Positions 50,910-58,267 of a stretch of 64,000 bases of DNA are shown here, piece after piece (position 1 is the stretch's first letter; each line of letters opens with the position of its first letter). The notes beneath the pieces are model-generated. The model was not told the DNA's origin. It saw only the letters and a program-made list of their open reading frames with translations, and made no database searches. Source of the stretch: Fibrobacter sp. UWB5 (GTDB lineage: Bacteria; Fibrobacterota; Fibrobacteria; Fibrobacterales; Fibrobacteraceae); NCBI RefSeq assembly GCF_002210295.1, contig NZ_MWQH01000001.1:372001-436000 (forward strand). The letters are read 5' to 3'. The position numbers were made by a program, and so were the translations under genes.

Positions 50910-51443
50910 ATGGCAGATTATTCTGATAAAATGAACAAGGCCATTGAGGCCACCGAACGTGAATTCTCGAAGATCCGCGCAGGCCAGGCTAGCCCCGCTA
51001 TCCTGAACGACGTGCGCATCGACTACTACGGTACGCCGACTCCGATTTCCCAGGTGGCTAAGGTTTCTGTGCCCGAACCGCGCATGCTGCTTGTGTCCCC
51101 GTGGGAAAAGACCATGGTCGACCCGATTGAAAAGGCTATCCTTGCTGCAAACATCGGCCTTACCCCGATGAAGGACGGCAACTGCATTCGCGTGAGCCTT
51201 CCGATTCTTACCACGGAACGCCGTCAGGAACTCGCAAAGATTGCACGCAAGCATGCCGAAGAAGGTCGTGTGGCAATCCGCAATATCCGCCGCGATGCTA
51301 ACGACGCCCTCAAGAAGAACAAGGAACTGCCCGAAGACGAAGTCAAGAAGCAGCAGGACGAAATCCAGAAGGCTACCGACAAGGCTATTGCCCAGATCGA
51401 CAGCCTCCTCGCTGAAAAGGAAGCAGACATCCTCAAGGTGTAG
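50910..51443 (+). CDS. frr: Ribosome recycling factor
   Basis: The product is 177 residues, slightly shorter than the usual 185. Family signatures are RAGQASPAILNDVRIDYYGTPTPISQVAKVSVPEPRMLLVSPWEKT and the C-terminal helix RRQELAKIARKHAEEGRVAIRNIRRDANDALKK. It splits post-termination ribosomes together with EF-G. uppS begins 12 bp downstream. Confidence 0.98.
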   Translation: MADYSDKMNKAIEATEREFSKIRAGQASPAILNDVRIDYYGTPTPISQVAKVSVPEPRMLLVSPWEKTMVDPIEKAILAANIGLTPMKDGNCIRVSLPILTTERRQELAKIARKHAEEGRVAIRNIRRDANDALKKNKELPEDEVKKQQDEIQKATDKAIAQIDSLLAEKEADILKV

Positions 51444-51455
51444 TCCGGGGTTTGC

Positions 51456-52166
51456 GTGGCAAATCAGCTTAGACATGTAGCGATTATCATGGATGGCAAC
51501 GGGCGCTGGGCCCGTAGCCGCGGTCTTGAACGTTTCCTCGGACACCGCAAGGGCACCCAGGCGACGATTGATGCCGTCGAAGTGGGCGTGAACCTGAAAC
51601 TTGAACACATGACGTTGTATGTGTTCAGTTCCGAAAACTGGGGCAGGCCCAGCAAGGAAGTGGATTACTTGATGAACCTCTTGATCGAGATGGTTGTCAA
51701 GGAAATTCCCGACCTCATGGAAAAGAACGTGAAGCTTACGGTGATTGGCAACATGAACCGTTTGCCTGAAAAGCCGCGCGCAAGTCTGCAGTCCGCCATC
51801 GACAAGACGGCGAACAACACGGGCATGCAGCTGAACCTCGCTATCTCTTATGGTGGCAGGCAAGAAATTGTCGAAGCGACGCGTTCCATTGCTGCGCAAG
51901 TGGCGTCCGGGGCAATCAAGGTTGAAGATATCGACGAGACGCTCTTCGCTAAGAATTTGTATTTAAAAGGAGCTCCCGATCCGGATCTCGTGATTCGTAC
52001 CGGGGGAGAATTCAGGCTTTCGAATTACCTGCTTTGGCAGGCCGCCTATAGCGAATTCTACGTAACGGATACGCTGTGGCCCGACTTTACCAAGGAAGAA
52101 TTCTTGAAGGCCGTCGAGTTCTTCAATACTCGAGAAAGACGTTTTGGAAAGGTGTTGCATGAGTAA
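51456..52166 (+). CDS. uppS: Isoprenyl (undecaprenyl) diphosphate synthase
   Basis: The start is GTG 51456 and the product is 236 residues. Motifs: HVAIIMDGNGRWARSRGL (catalytic Asp13), TLYVFSSENWGRP, and PDPDLVIRTGGEFRLSNYLLWQAAYSEFYVTDTLWPDF. It makes the C55 carrier lipid for cell-wall synthesis. It is coupled to cdsA, whose start overlaps its end by 8 bp. Confidence 0.97.
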   Translation: MANQLRHVAIIMDGNGRWARSRGLERFLGHRKGTQATIDAVEVGVNLKLEHMTLYVFSSENWGRPSKEVDYLMNLLIEMVVKEIPDLMEKNVKLTVIGNMNRLPEKPRASLQSAIDKTANNTGMQLNLAISYGGRQEIVEATRSIAAQVASGAIKVEDIDETLFAKNLYLKGAPDPDLVIRTGGEFRLSNYLLWQAAYSEFYVTDTLWPDFTKEEFLKAVEFFNTRERRFGKVLHE

Positions 52167-53040
52167 TCTTGCGCAGCGTGTAATTACGGCGGTTGTCGCC
52201 ATTCCTATCGTATTCTTTTTGCTGTGGTTCTCTGACTACAGCCGTATAGGGTTGATGTGCTTTTTGGCCGGTGTCGGTGCCTGGGAATGGGCCGGCATGG
52301 CTTGCAAAATGTATAAGGGTCCCGATACCCGTTACCTTTCGTTTGCCTCTTCTTTAGCCCTTACTTTGGCATGGGCTCTTTCGAAGGGCGATTATTTTGG
52401 AATGCCTGCCGTGCCGTATGTGGTGGGCATGACATTCCTTTTGATTTTTGCAATCTACATTGGCTTGGCATATGCCAAGGTCGAAATTGACCACTTGTTC
52501 CCGTGGCTCGTGATGCAGCTGGGTGCTCCGCTTTATGTGGGCCTCTGGGGGGGCATGAACGTGCTCATGATGGGCAACGGTCAGGGCTTTGAACATTGCT
52601 ATCCGTTCATTTTGGTTATGACGTCGATGTGGCTTTGCGATACGGTGGCGTACTTCTTCGGTAAATTTGCTGCTGGCAAGGGTCCCTTCGGTCGTCACCT
52701 GTTTGCACCGAGCATTAGCCCGAAAAAGACTTGGGAAGGTTCTATCGCAGGCTCCATTGCGACTATCGCCTGGGTGACTTATTGGGCCAAGTGCACTTCT
52801 GCGCTCTCTGTTTTCGGTGCCGAAATCAACTGGGTCTCTGCTATCGTTATCGGCTTGCTCCTCACGGTGGCTGGCCAGGCAGGCGACCTCTTGATGTCTG
52901 CCCTGAAGCGCTGGAGCGGTACCAAGGATTCCGGCAACTTGTTTGTCGGCCATGGTGGAGTGCTTGACCGCTGCGATTCCTTCTACCTCGCAGCTCCCGC
53001 TCTCTACTTGCTGATGGATTTCCTCCAGAAGCTTGGCTAA
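52159..53040 (+). CDS. cdsA: Phosphatidate cytidylyltransferase
   Basis: ATG 52159 (ribosome site GGAAAGG) overlaps uppS by 8 bp and gives 293 residues. The polytopic membrane protein ends with the CDP-diglyceride synthase signature ALKRWSGTKDSGNLFVGHGGVLDRCDS; SPKKTWEGSIAG and CDTVAYFFGK are also present. It makes CDP-diacylglycerol for phospholipids. It is the last gene of the frr-uppS-cdsA operon. Confidence 0.97.
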   Translation: MSNLAQRVITAVVAIPIVFFLLWFSDYSRIGLMCFLAGVGAWEWAGMACKMYKGPDTRYLSFASSLALTLAWALSKGDYFGMPAVPYVVGMTFLLIFAIYIGLAYAKVEIDHLFPWLVMQLGAPLYVGLWGGMNVLMMGNGQGFEHCYPFILVMTSMWLCDTVAYFFGKFAAGKGPFGRHLFAPSISPKKTWEGSIAGSIATIAWVTYWAKCTSALSVFGAEINWVSAIVIGLLLTVAGQAGDLLMSALKRWSGTKDSGNLFVGHGGVLDRCDSFYLAAPALYLLMDFLQKLG

Positions 53041-53048
53041 TTGCCCGC

Positions 53049-53077
53049 GTCATGCTGATGTAGATCAGCATCGGCTT
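53049..53077 (+). repeat. REP-like palindrome, copy 5
   Basis: GTC-ATGCTGAT-gtag-ATCAGCAT-CGGCTTTT (stem 53052-53071), right after cdsA. The short T-run may let it act as a terminator. Confidence 0.78.
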
Positions 53078-53157
53078 TTCCACCCAAATTACTGTATATT
53101 TTCGTTTACATTCGTTGTTTTAAGTAACAACGGATACTCTCGCCCGATTATTGCGAT

Positions 53158-53195
53158 TGTTTTACCCCATATATATATTATAACGGGGTAAAACA
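53158..53195. promoter_or_regulatory. Inverted repeat upstream of CE4 gene
   Basis: TGTTTTACCCC and GGGGTAAAACA are perfect 11-bp arms separated by 16 AT-rich bases (alternating TA). The block ends 32 bases before the ATG. It may be a two-site operator or an mRNA leader hairpin. Confidence 0.5.
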
Positions 53196-53227
53196 TTAAA
53201 ATCAATCACTAAAAAGGGTGTGAGTGT

Positions 53228-54628
53228 ATGAATTACAAAAAGATTTCTATTGCTGCGCTGATTGCCATGGGTTCTTCCATGGTTTTTGCTCAGGATGCTG
53301 AAATTGCCACTTGGGCAGGCTTCCGCAAGGCTGCCGTTTCCTTCACGTTTGACGATGGCCCGCAAAGCGATGTAGGTGTTGCTTTGCCCATGTTCGAGAA
53401 GTACGGCTATAAGGCGACCTTTAACATTGTTACAGGTTGGGTTGGCGGACAAGGAATGATTAGTTGGGATGGAGTGAAACAACTAGCCTCTTCTGGTCAC
53501 GAAATCGCAAGCCATAGTGACAGTCATCCCAATGGACAACCGATGCCCGGTAACGAAATTGCATCGTCCAAGCAGACTCTTAACAGCAAGGTTCAGCAGA
53601 AATACGGCTGTATTACGCTGGCTTACCCGAACTGCGATACCCCGGGTGACTCCCAGGTTCTTCAGAATTACGTTGTCGGAAGAATTTGTAACGGAAGCTG
53701 GAAGGGCGGCTCCGATATTATGGGCAAAGATGGTCCGAACAACTGGGCTGCCGTTTCTGCGCTCATGACCGGTAATCAGGGAACCAGCGATTTTAAGGGC
53801 AATATGCAAAAGGCCGTTCAACAAGGCGGTTGGGTTGCATTCCTGACGCACGGCTTTACAACGGGCACAAACGGCTATGCGACTTACTCTCCGACCGATG
53901 CTAGCACTATGGAAGGCTCCCTCCAGTATGCCCAGCAGAACGACAAGGACATTTGGGTGGCTCCGATGGGTCACGTTGCCATGTACATCAAGGAACGTAA
54001 GGCCGCCAAGGTTGACGTTTCTAACAGCGGCAGCTCCACTACGGTTAAGCTGACTCACAACATTAAGGACAACATTTCCAATTATGACTACCCGCTGACT
54101 TTGAAGGTCAAGACGAGCCTCTCCAAGGCCGAAGTCACGCAGGCCGGTGCCAAGCTCGAATCCAAGATTGATGGCGGCTATGTCTACTTCGACGCCGTGC
54201 CGAACGCAGGTGACATCGTGATCGCTGGCGAAGGTGCTGGTCCTTCTCCGGAATCTTCCAGCAGCGCAGAACCGCCGCAGTCTTCTTCTAGCGAAGCCAA
54301 GAGCTCTTCTTCTACGAATCCGTGGGGTCCGAAGTCCTCTTCCAGCAAGGGCGAAGTGGATTGCAACGCTAATCCGTTCGACCCTTCTTGCCATGGCATG
54401 GCTATTGCTGCCGAACTTCAGAACGACTTCGGTCTCTCTGTCTACAGATCCTCTGACAACTACATCGTGGTCGGTGGCGCTCAGGGCATGAGCATTACCG
54501 TGTTCAACAGCCTCGGTCACCAGGTGCGTACCACTCGCGGTCTCGGTGCCGTGCAGAAGGTCTATACCGGAGCCAAGGGCGTGTACATTGTCAAGGTGGG
54601 CGGCAAGTCCTTTAAGGTCAAGCTTTAA
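53228..54628 (+). CDS. Secreted polysaccharide deacetylase (CE4) with T9SS-like C-terminus
   Basis: The product is 466 residues with a signal peptide (MVFA-QDA). The NodB domain has FTFDDGP (catalytic Asp42, metal Asp43) and GHEIASHSDSHP with metal His96 and His100. The later FLTHGFTTG motif is present. A beta domain (about 258-335) and a Ser-rich linker (about 340-375) follow. The C-terminal about 70 residues (MSITVFNSLGHQVRTTRGL...YTGAKGVYIVKVGGKSFKVKL) look like a type-A T9SS sorting domain. It probably deacetylates xylan or chitin-like polymer outside the cell. It has its own regulatory repeat and terminator. Confidence 0.93.
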   Translation: MNYKKISIAALIAMGSSMVFAQDAEIATWAGFRKAAVSFTFDDGPQSDVGVALPMFEKYGYKATFNIVTGWVGGQGMISWDGVKQLASSGHEIASHSDSHPNGQPMPGNEIASSKQTLNSKVQQKYGCITLAYPNCDTPGDSQVLQNYVVGRICNGSWKGGSDIMGKDGPNNWAAVSALMTGNQGTSDFKGNMQKAVQQGGWVAFLTHGFTTGTNGYATYSPTDASTMEGSLQYAQQNDKDIWVAPMGHVAMYIKERKAAKVDVSNSGSSTTVKLTHNIKDNISNYDYPLTLKVKTSLSKAEVTQAGAKLESKIDGGYVYFDAVPNAGDIVIAGEGAGPSPESSSSAEPPQSSSSEAKSSSSTNPWGPKSSSSKGEVDCNANPFDPSCHGMAIAAELQNDFGLSVYRSSDNYIVVGGAQGMSITVFNSLGHQVRTTRGLGAVQKVYTGAKGVYIVKVGGKSFKVKL

Positions 54629-54654
54629 TCCGTTTTACCAAAACCTCTCTCGAA

Positions 54655-54690
54655 AAAAGGGAATCCTGATAAAAAGGGATTCCCTTTTTC
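54655..54690 (+). terminator. Terminator of CE4 gene
   Basis: The stem GGGAATCC/GGATTCCC (10-base loop) is followed by TTTTTC. The promoter of the helicase gene begins at once. Confidence 0.88.
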
Positions 54691-54698
54691 TACATTTG
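54691..54698 (+). promoter_or_regulatory. -7-like box of DEAD-box helicase gene
   Basis: TACATTTG ends 8 bases before the ATG, and no ribosome site fits between. This points to a very short or absent leader. Confidence 0.45.
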
Positions 54699-54706
54699 GT
54701 TTTAAT

Positions 54707-56179
54707 ATGCTTTTTTCAGAACTTCCCCTGGCAAACCCTTTGCAGCGCGCAATTCGCGCTGTCGGCTACGAACAACCCACCCCGATTCAAGAAAAATCAA
54801 TTCCGAGTTTGTTGGAAGGTAAGGATCTTTTGGGGATTGCTCAGACGGGTACGGGGAAGACGGCGGCTTTTGCGCTCCCGATTCTGCAGTTGTTGCTGGA
54901 TTCCGGCAAATTCCGTGCACCCAAGACCTGCCGCGCTTTGATTCTTTTGCCCACGCGCGAACTTGCCATTCAGGTAGAAGAATGCTTTAAGCAGTATGCC
55001 CAATTTACGGCGATTTCGACCGCCTGCATTTTCGGCGGCGTGAGCGACGTGAGCCAAAAGCGCAACCTGATTCGCGGCGTTGATGTTCTGGTCGCGACTC
55101 CGGGCCGCCTGCTCGATTTGATCAACCAGAAGGCGGTATCCCTGAAGACATTGGAATTCTTCGTGCTCGACGAAGCGGACCGCATGCTTGACATGGGGTT
55201 CATTCATGATATCCGCAAGGTGGTGGCGCTGTTGCCGCAGAATCGTCAGAATCTGTTCTTTAGCGCGACCATGCCCGAAGACATTACAAAGCTTGCCGCG
55301 ACAATCCTGCGCCCGAACCCAGTGAGGGTGGAGGTGGCGCCGCAGAGCACTCCGATCGAGCGTATTCACCAGGAACTCTACCGCATCGACAAACGCCGTA
55401 AAGGCGCGCTCCTCAAGGAACTGCTGCTCGCTCACCCCGAAATGAAAAAGGTGCTGGTCTTTAGCCGCACCAAGCACGGCGCCGACAAGATTACCCGCGT
55501 GCTTGAAAAGGCGGGCATCAAGTGTGCCGCCATTCACGGCAACAAGAGCCAGAACCGCAGGCAACAGGCTTTAGGAAACTTCAAGTGCGAACAGATTCGT
55601 GTGCTGGTGGCCACCGACATTGCCGCCCGCGGAATCGACGTGGACGACGTGTCGCATGTGTTCAATTACGACTTGCCCGACGTTCCCGAAACATTCGTGC
55701 ACCGTATCGGCCGTACCGCCCGCGCGGGTAAAGATGGCATCGCGATTTCGTTCTGCGCTCCTGACGAAGAACAGGATTTACGCGCCATCGAAAAGCTGAC
55801 CCGAATCAGCATTCCCGAAGGCGACAAGGCGATTTACGAAAAGCTCCCGCCCCAGCAAAAAGAAACTCCCGAAAGCGAAATGCGCAATGCCCGCGGTCGC
55901 GGATTCCCGCGCCGCGAACAACAGAATCATGGCAAGCCGAACCGCGACAATAATAATCAGCCCAAGCACGGTCACGGAAAGAATCGCCCGCAGCAAAATC
56001 GCCCGCAGAATCAACCGCAAAACGAAAAACGCCCCGCTCCAAAGAGCGAAGGCGTTCAACAAGCGAATCCGCAGGATCAGCTCGGGCGCCGCACCATCGG
56101 GAAAAACCGTCCCGGCTCGCGTGCCCGCAAGCGCATGCGCGAGGCTGCCGAGGCCGCTCGCCGCGCTCAAGGCAATTAA
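54707..56179 (+). CDS. DEAD-box RNA helicase (RhlE-like)
   Basis: The product is 490 residues. The Q motif (YEQPTPIQEKSIP), Walker A (AQTGTGKT, Lys51), PTRELA, DEADRMLDMGF, SAT, VFSRTKHGADK, ATDIAARGID and HRIGRTARAG are all present. The C-terminal about 110 residues are basic and rich in Asn/Gln/Arg/Pro, a typical RNA-binding tail. It unwinds RNA in ribosome assembly or decay; RhlE is the closest subgroup by motif context. It is convergent with the lipoprotein gene 1 bp away. Confidence 0.95.
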   Translation: MLFSELPLANPLQRAIRAVGYEQPTPIQEKSIPSLLEGKDLLGIAQTGTGKTAAFALPILQLLLDSGKFRAPKTCRALILLPTRELAIQVEECFKQYAQFTAISTACIFGGVSDVSQKRNLIRGVDVLVATPGRLLDLINQKAVSLKTLEFFVLDEADRMLDMGFIHDIRKVVALLPQNRQNLFFSATMPEDITKLAATILRPNPVRVEVAPQSTPIERIHQELYRIDKRRKGALLKELLLAHPEMKKVLVFSRTKHGADKITRVLEKAGIKCAAIHGNKSQNRRQQALGNFKCEQIRVLVATDIAARGIDVDDVSHVFNYDLPDVPETFVHRIGRTARAGKDGIAISFCAPDEEQDLRAIEKLTRISIPEGDKAIYEKLPPQQKETPESEMRNARGRGFPRREQQNHGKPNRDNNNQPKHGHGKNRPQQNRPQNQPQNEKRPAPKSEGVQQANPQDQLGRRTIGKNRPGSRARKRMREAAEAARRAQGN

Positions 56180-56180
56180 G

Positions 56181-56999
56181 CTATTCGATCGAGTACAAGA
56201 ACCATTCCCAAATGATTCTGGCCTTTTCGCCCGTAGTCGTGTGCAACTTCGGATTGTTTTCTGCGACCCATCCCAGGTTCTTGACCGGAACGCAGTCGGA
56301 ATCCTTCAGCAAGTCCTCGTCATCGTAGTAGTCGTCATGTTCGTTCTTGTCCCTGAGAACCGGGCAAATCTCGATTGCGTCGATACCGCGGGGCAGCTGG
56401 ATAGCAATCTTCTTTTCGCCAGCCCATCTGTCGACGTCGACAGTATCCAGAATCGTTGCAGAAAACGGGTCGTACTCCGAAGGATCGGAGTCAATGTAAG
56501 ACTTGACCAGGAACCTGATTTCGGGATCGCCCAGCTTTTCGCTCTTGCTAATGGATTCAACTGTCTGCTTGTAGTTGATAAGCGTAATGCTCAGCATCTT
56601 GTTGTAGCGCAGGTAGTTGACCATCGGGCCATCGTCTGATCCGGTGTAGTTGCCCTTGTCGTTGTATTCGTCTTCGTTCTTGACCATCTTGATGATTGTG
56701 GCAAGGCTCAGCACGGTGTCGGCGCTGTTGCCCCTGAACTTGTCGATAAAGAGGTCGCAGCGCTTCTTGTAGTTGTCGGTAAAGCGCTTGGTCTGGTCGT
56801 AACAGGTATAGTTGTCGATATCTTCGCGCAAGGCTTCAAGGGACTCCAGGGCGTCCTGGGCTCCGACTTCGATCGAGAATTCGACTTGTTTCTTGTCTTC
56901 GACTTCAATGGGATTGTCGCCGCATGCAACAAACGGAAGCGTTGCCATGGCAAGCAGCGGAATCGTGACGAGTTTCAACATAAAGCTTTTCTGATTCAT
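56181..56999 (-). CDS. Lipoprotein of unknown function
   Basis: The product is 272 residues with lipobox FVAC (Cys26). The mature part is acidic (VEFSIEVGAQDALESLEALREDIDNYTCYDQTKRF) and holds several Cys. A C-terminal segment reads WVAENNPKLHTTTGEKARIIWEWFLYSIE. No named domain is recognised. It starts 10 bp after the upstream outer-membrane protein gene ends, with a ribosome-site-like AAGG, so the two form an operon. They may act as an envelope pair. Confidence 0.78.
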   Translation of the reverse strand: MNQKSFMLKLVTIPLLAMATLPFVACGDNPIEVEDKKQVEFSIEVGAQDALESLEALREDIDNYTCYDQTKRFTDNYKKRCDLFIDKFRGNSADTVLSLATIIKMVKNEDEYNDKGNYTGSDDGPMVNYLRYNKMLSITLINYKQTVESISKSEKLGDPEIRFLVKSYIDSDPSEYDPFSATILDTVDVDRWAGEKKIAIQLPRGIDAIEICPVLRDKNEHDDYYDDEDLLKDSDCVPVKNLGWVAENNPKLHTTTGEKARIIWEWFLYSIE

Positions 57000-57009
57000 A
57001 ATAATACCA

Positions 57010-58080
57010 TTACCTTATGCTAAAGTCCAAGAACATGCGCCAGGTCGGGGTTCCTTGTCCGATGTTGTAGAATCGGTGGTTCGCGTTCTGGGTGGCGCCG
57101 CCAAAGGCAAACATCTGGACTTCGAAGGATACGAGTCGGCTTTCGATACCGAGACCGATCCAGCTGTTCGTTTCCCAGTCGTCCATATAGAAGAACTTGT
57201 TGGTCTGATGGCTTTCGTATGCCGGGAACGGTGTTACGCCTGCGCTTTCGAACAGGGCAATGTCTTCTTTAAGCTTCTTGTTTTTGGTACTCAAGTAGAG
57301 TCTGTTCTCGGTGTCGGTCAGTTCGTAAATGGGCTTGGTCAGTCCAAGCGTCAAGCTGGTGTACAAGAAGGTGGTCGTTCCCTTGATGTGGTAACCGAAC
57401 TTGCCGGTCAGCGGCATGTCGGCCGAGAAATTGTAGTACTTGCGGTCAAGTTCGTGCCTGAGCGTGTACTTTTCGCCTGTAGAAAGCTTGCCTTCTTGTT
57501 CGTCTACATCAAAGGTCCAGCGGGAATAGCGGTACAGTGCACCCAGTCGACCTTGGACTCCAAAATAGTTGCCAAAGTAGTGTCTGTAGAAGTAATACAT
57601 GCCCATGCCCATGCCCCAATTGGCGTCGTGGTCCATGTGCCAGTAGTTCTTGTCGTTGTAGGTGGCGCTCATCAGGCTTAAGCCGTGGTGCATGGTCTTG
57701 GAGCGCTTCTTGGCAGAACGCTGGACCTTGTCCTGGTAGTCGGCGTAAGTGATCTTGTTGCGCATTTTCTTTGGTGCGGCAGTGTCGGCGGCAGCGGTAT
57801 CTGCCTTGGCCTTGGTCGGAGCGGCGACTTTGGCGGTGTCGGCAGGCTTTACAGTTTCTGCCGGCTTTGCACTGTCTGCTTCGGCCGTTGCGGCTGTGGT
57901 AGCCGTTGTGGCGGTAGAATCTGTAGAAACGGCGGTAGAGTCGTTAGCGGCTACTGTTGCGATGCTATCTTGTTTGGCTTGGGCTGCTGCTGCGGAATCG
58001 GTCACGACGACGTATTCCTGGGCAAAACCGAATGCCATGGATAGGCTGCATATCGTTAAAACTTTGCGAATTATGGTCAT
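57010..58080 (-). CDS. Predicted outer-membrane protein with Ala/Thr/Asp-rich stalk
   Basis: MTIIRKVLTICSLS at 58080 begins a signal peptide (FGFA-QEY); the frame extends to 58113. The product is 356 residues. Residues about 25-105 are low-complexity (ADTAK, TDSTATTATT). The rest is barrel-like (WGMGMGMYYFYRHYFGNYFGVQGRLGALYRYSRWTF; GYHIKGTTTFLYTSLTLGLTKPIYEL; RMFLDFSIR). It is the first gene of a two-gene operon. Family not recognised. Confidence 0.78.
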   Translation of the reverse strand: MTIIRKVLTICSLSMAFGFAQEYVVVTDSAAAAQAKQDSIATVAANDSTAVSTDSTATTATTAATAEADSAKPAETVKPADTAKVAAPTKAKADTAAADTAAPKKMRNKITYADYQDKVQRSAKKRSKTMHHGLSLMSATYNDKNYWHMDHDANWGMGMGMYYFYRHYFGNYFGVQGRLGALYRYSRWTFDVDEQEGKLSTGEKYTLRHELDRKYYNFSADMPLTGKFGYHIKGTTTFLYTSLTLGLTKPIYELTDTENRLYLSTKNKKLKEDIALFESAGVTPFPAYESHQTNKFFYMDDWETNSWIGLGIESRLVSFEVQMFAFGGATQNANHRFYNIGQGTPTWRMFLDFSIR

Positions 58081-58267
58081 AATCGTGCGTTTGCTCCCAT
58101 AAAAGGGTTCCAATTACATAAAATAAGAAAAAAATAACCCTTGTGCAAAAAAATATTAAAAAAAACGCTCTTTGTAAAAAAAAATAATTAATTTTATGGC
58201 GAGAAGGAAATTCAAGGATTTTCCTTGTTTTTGTGGAACGGAAAGATGTCAGTTTAAGGGGATATCT

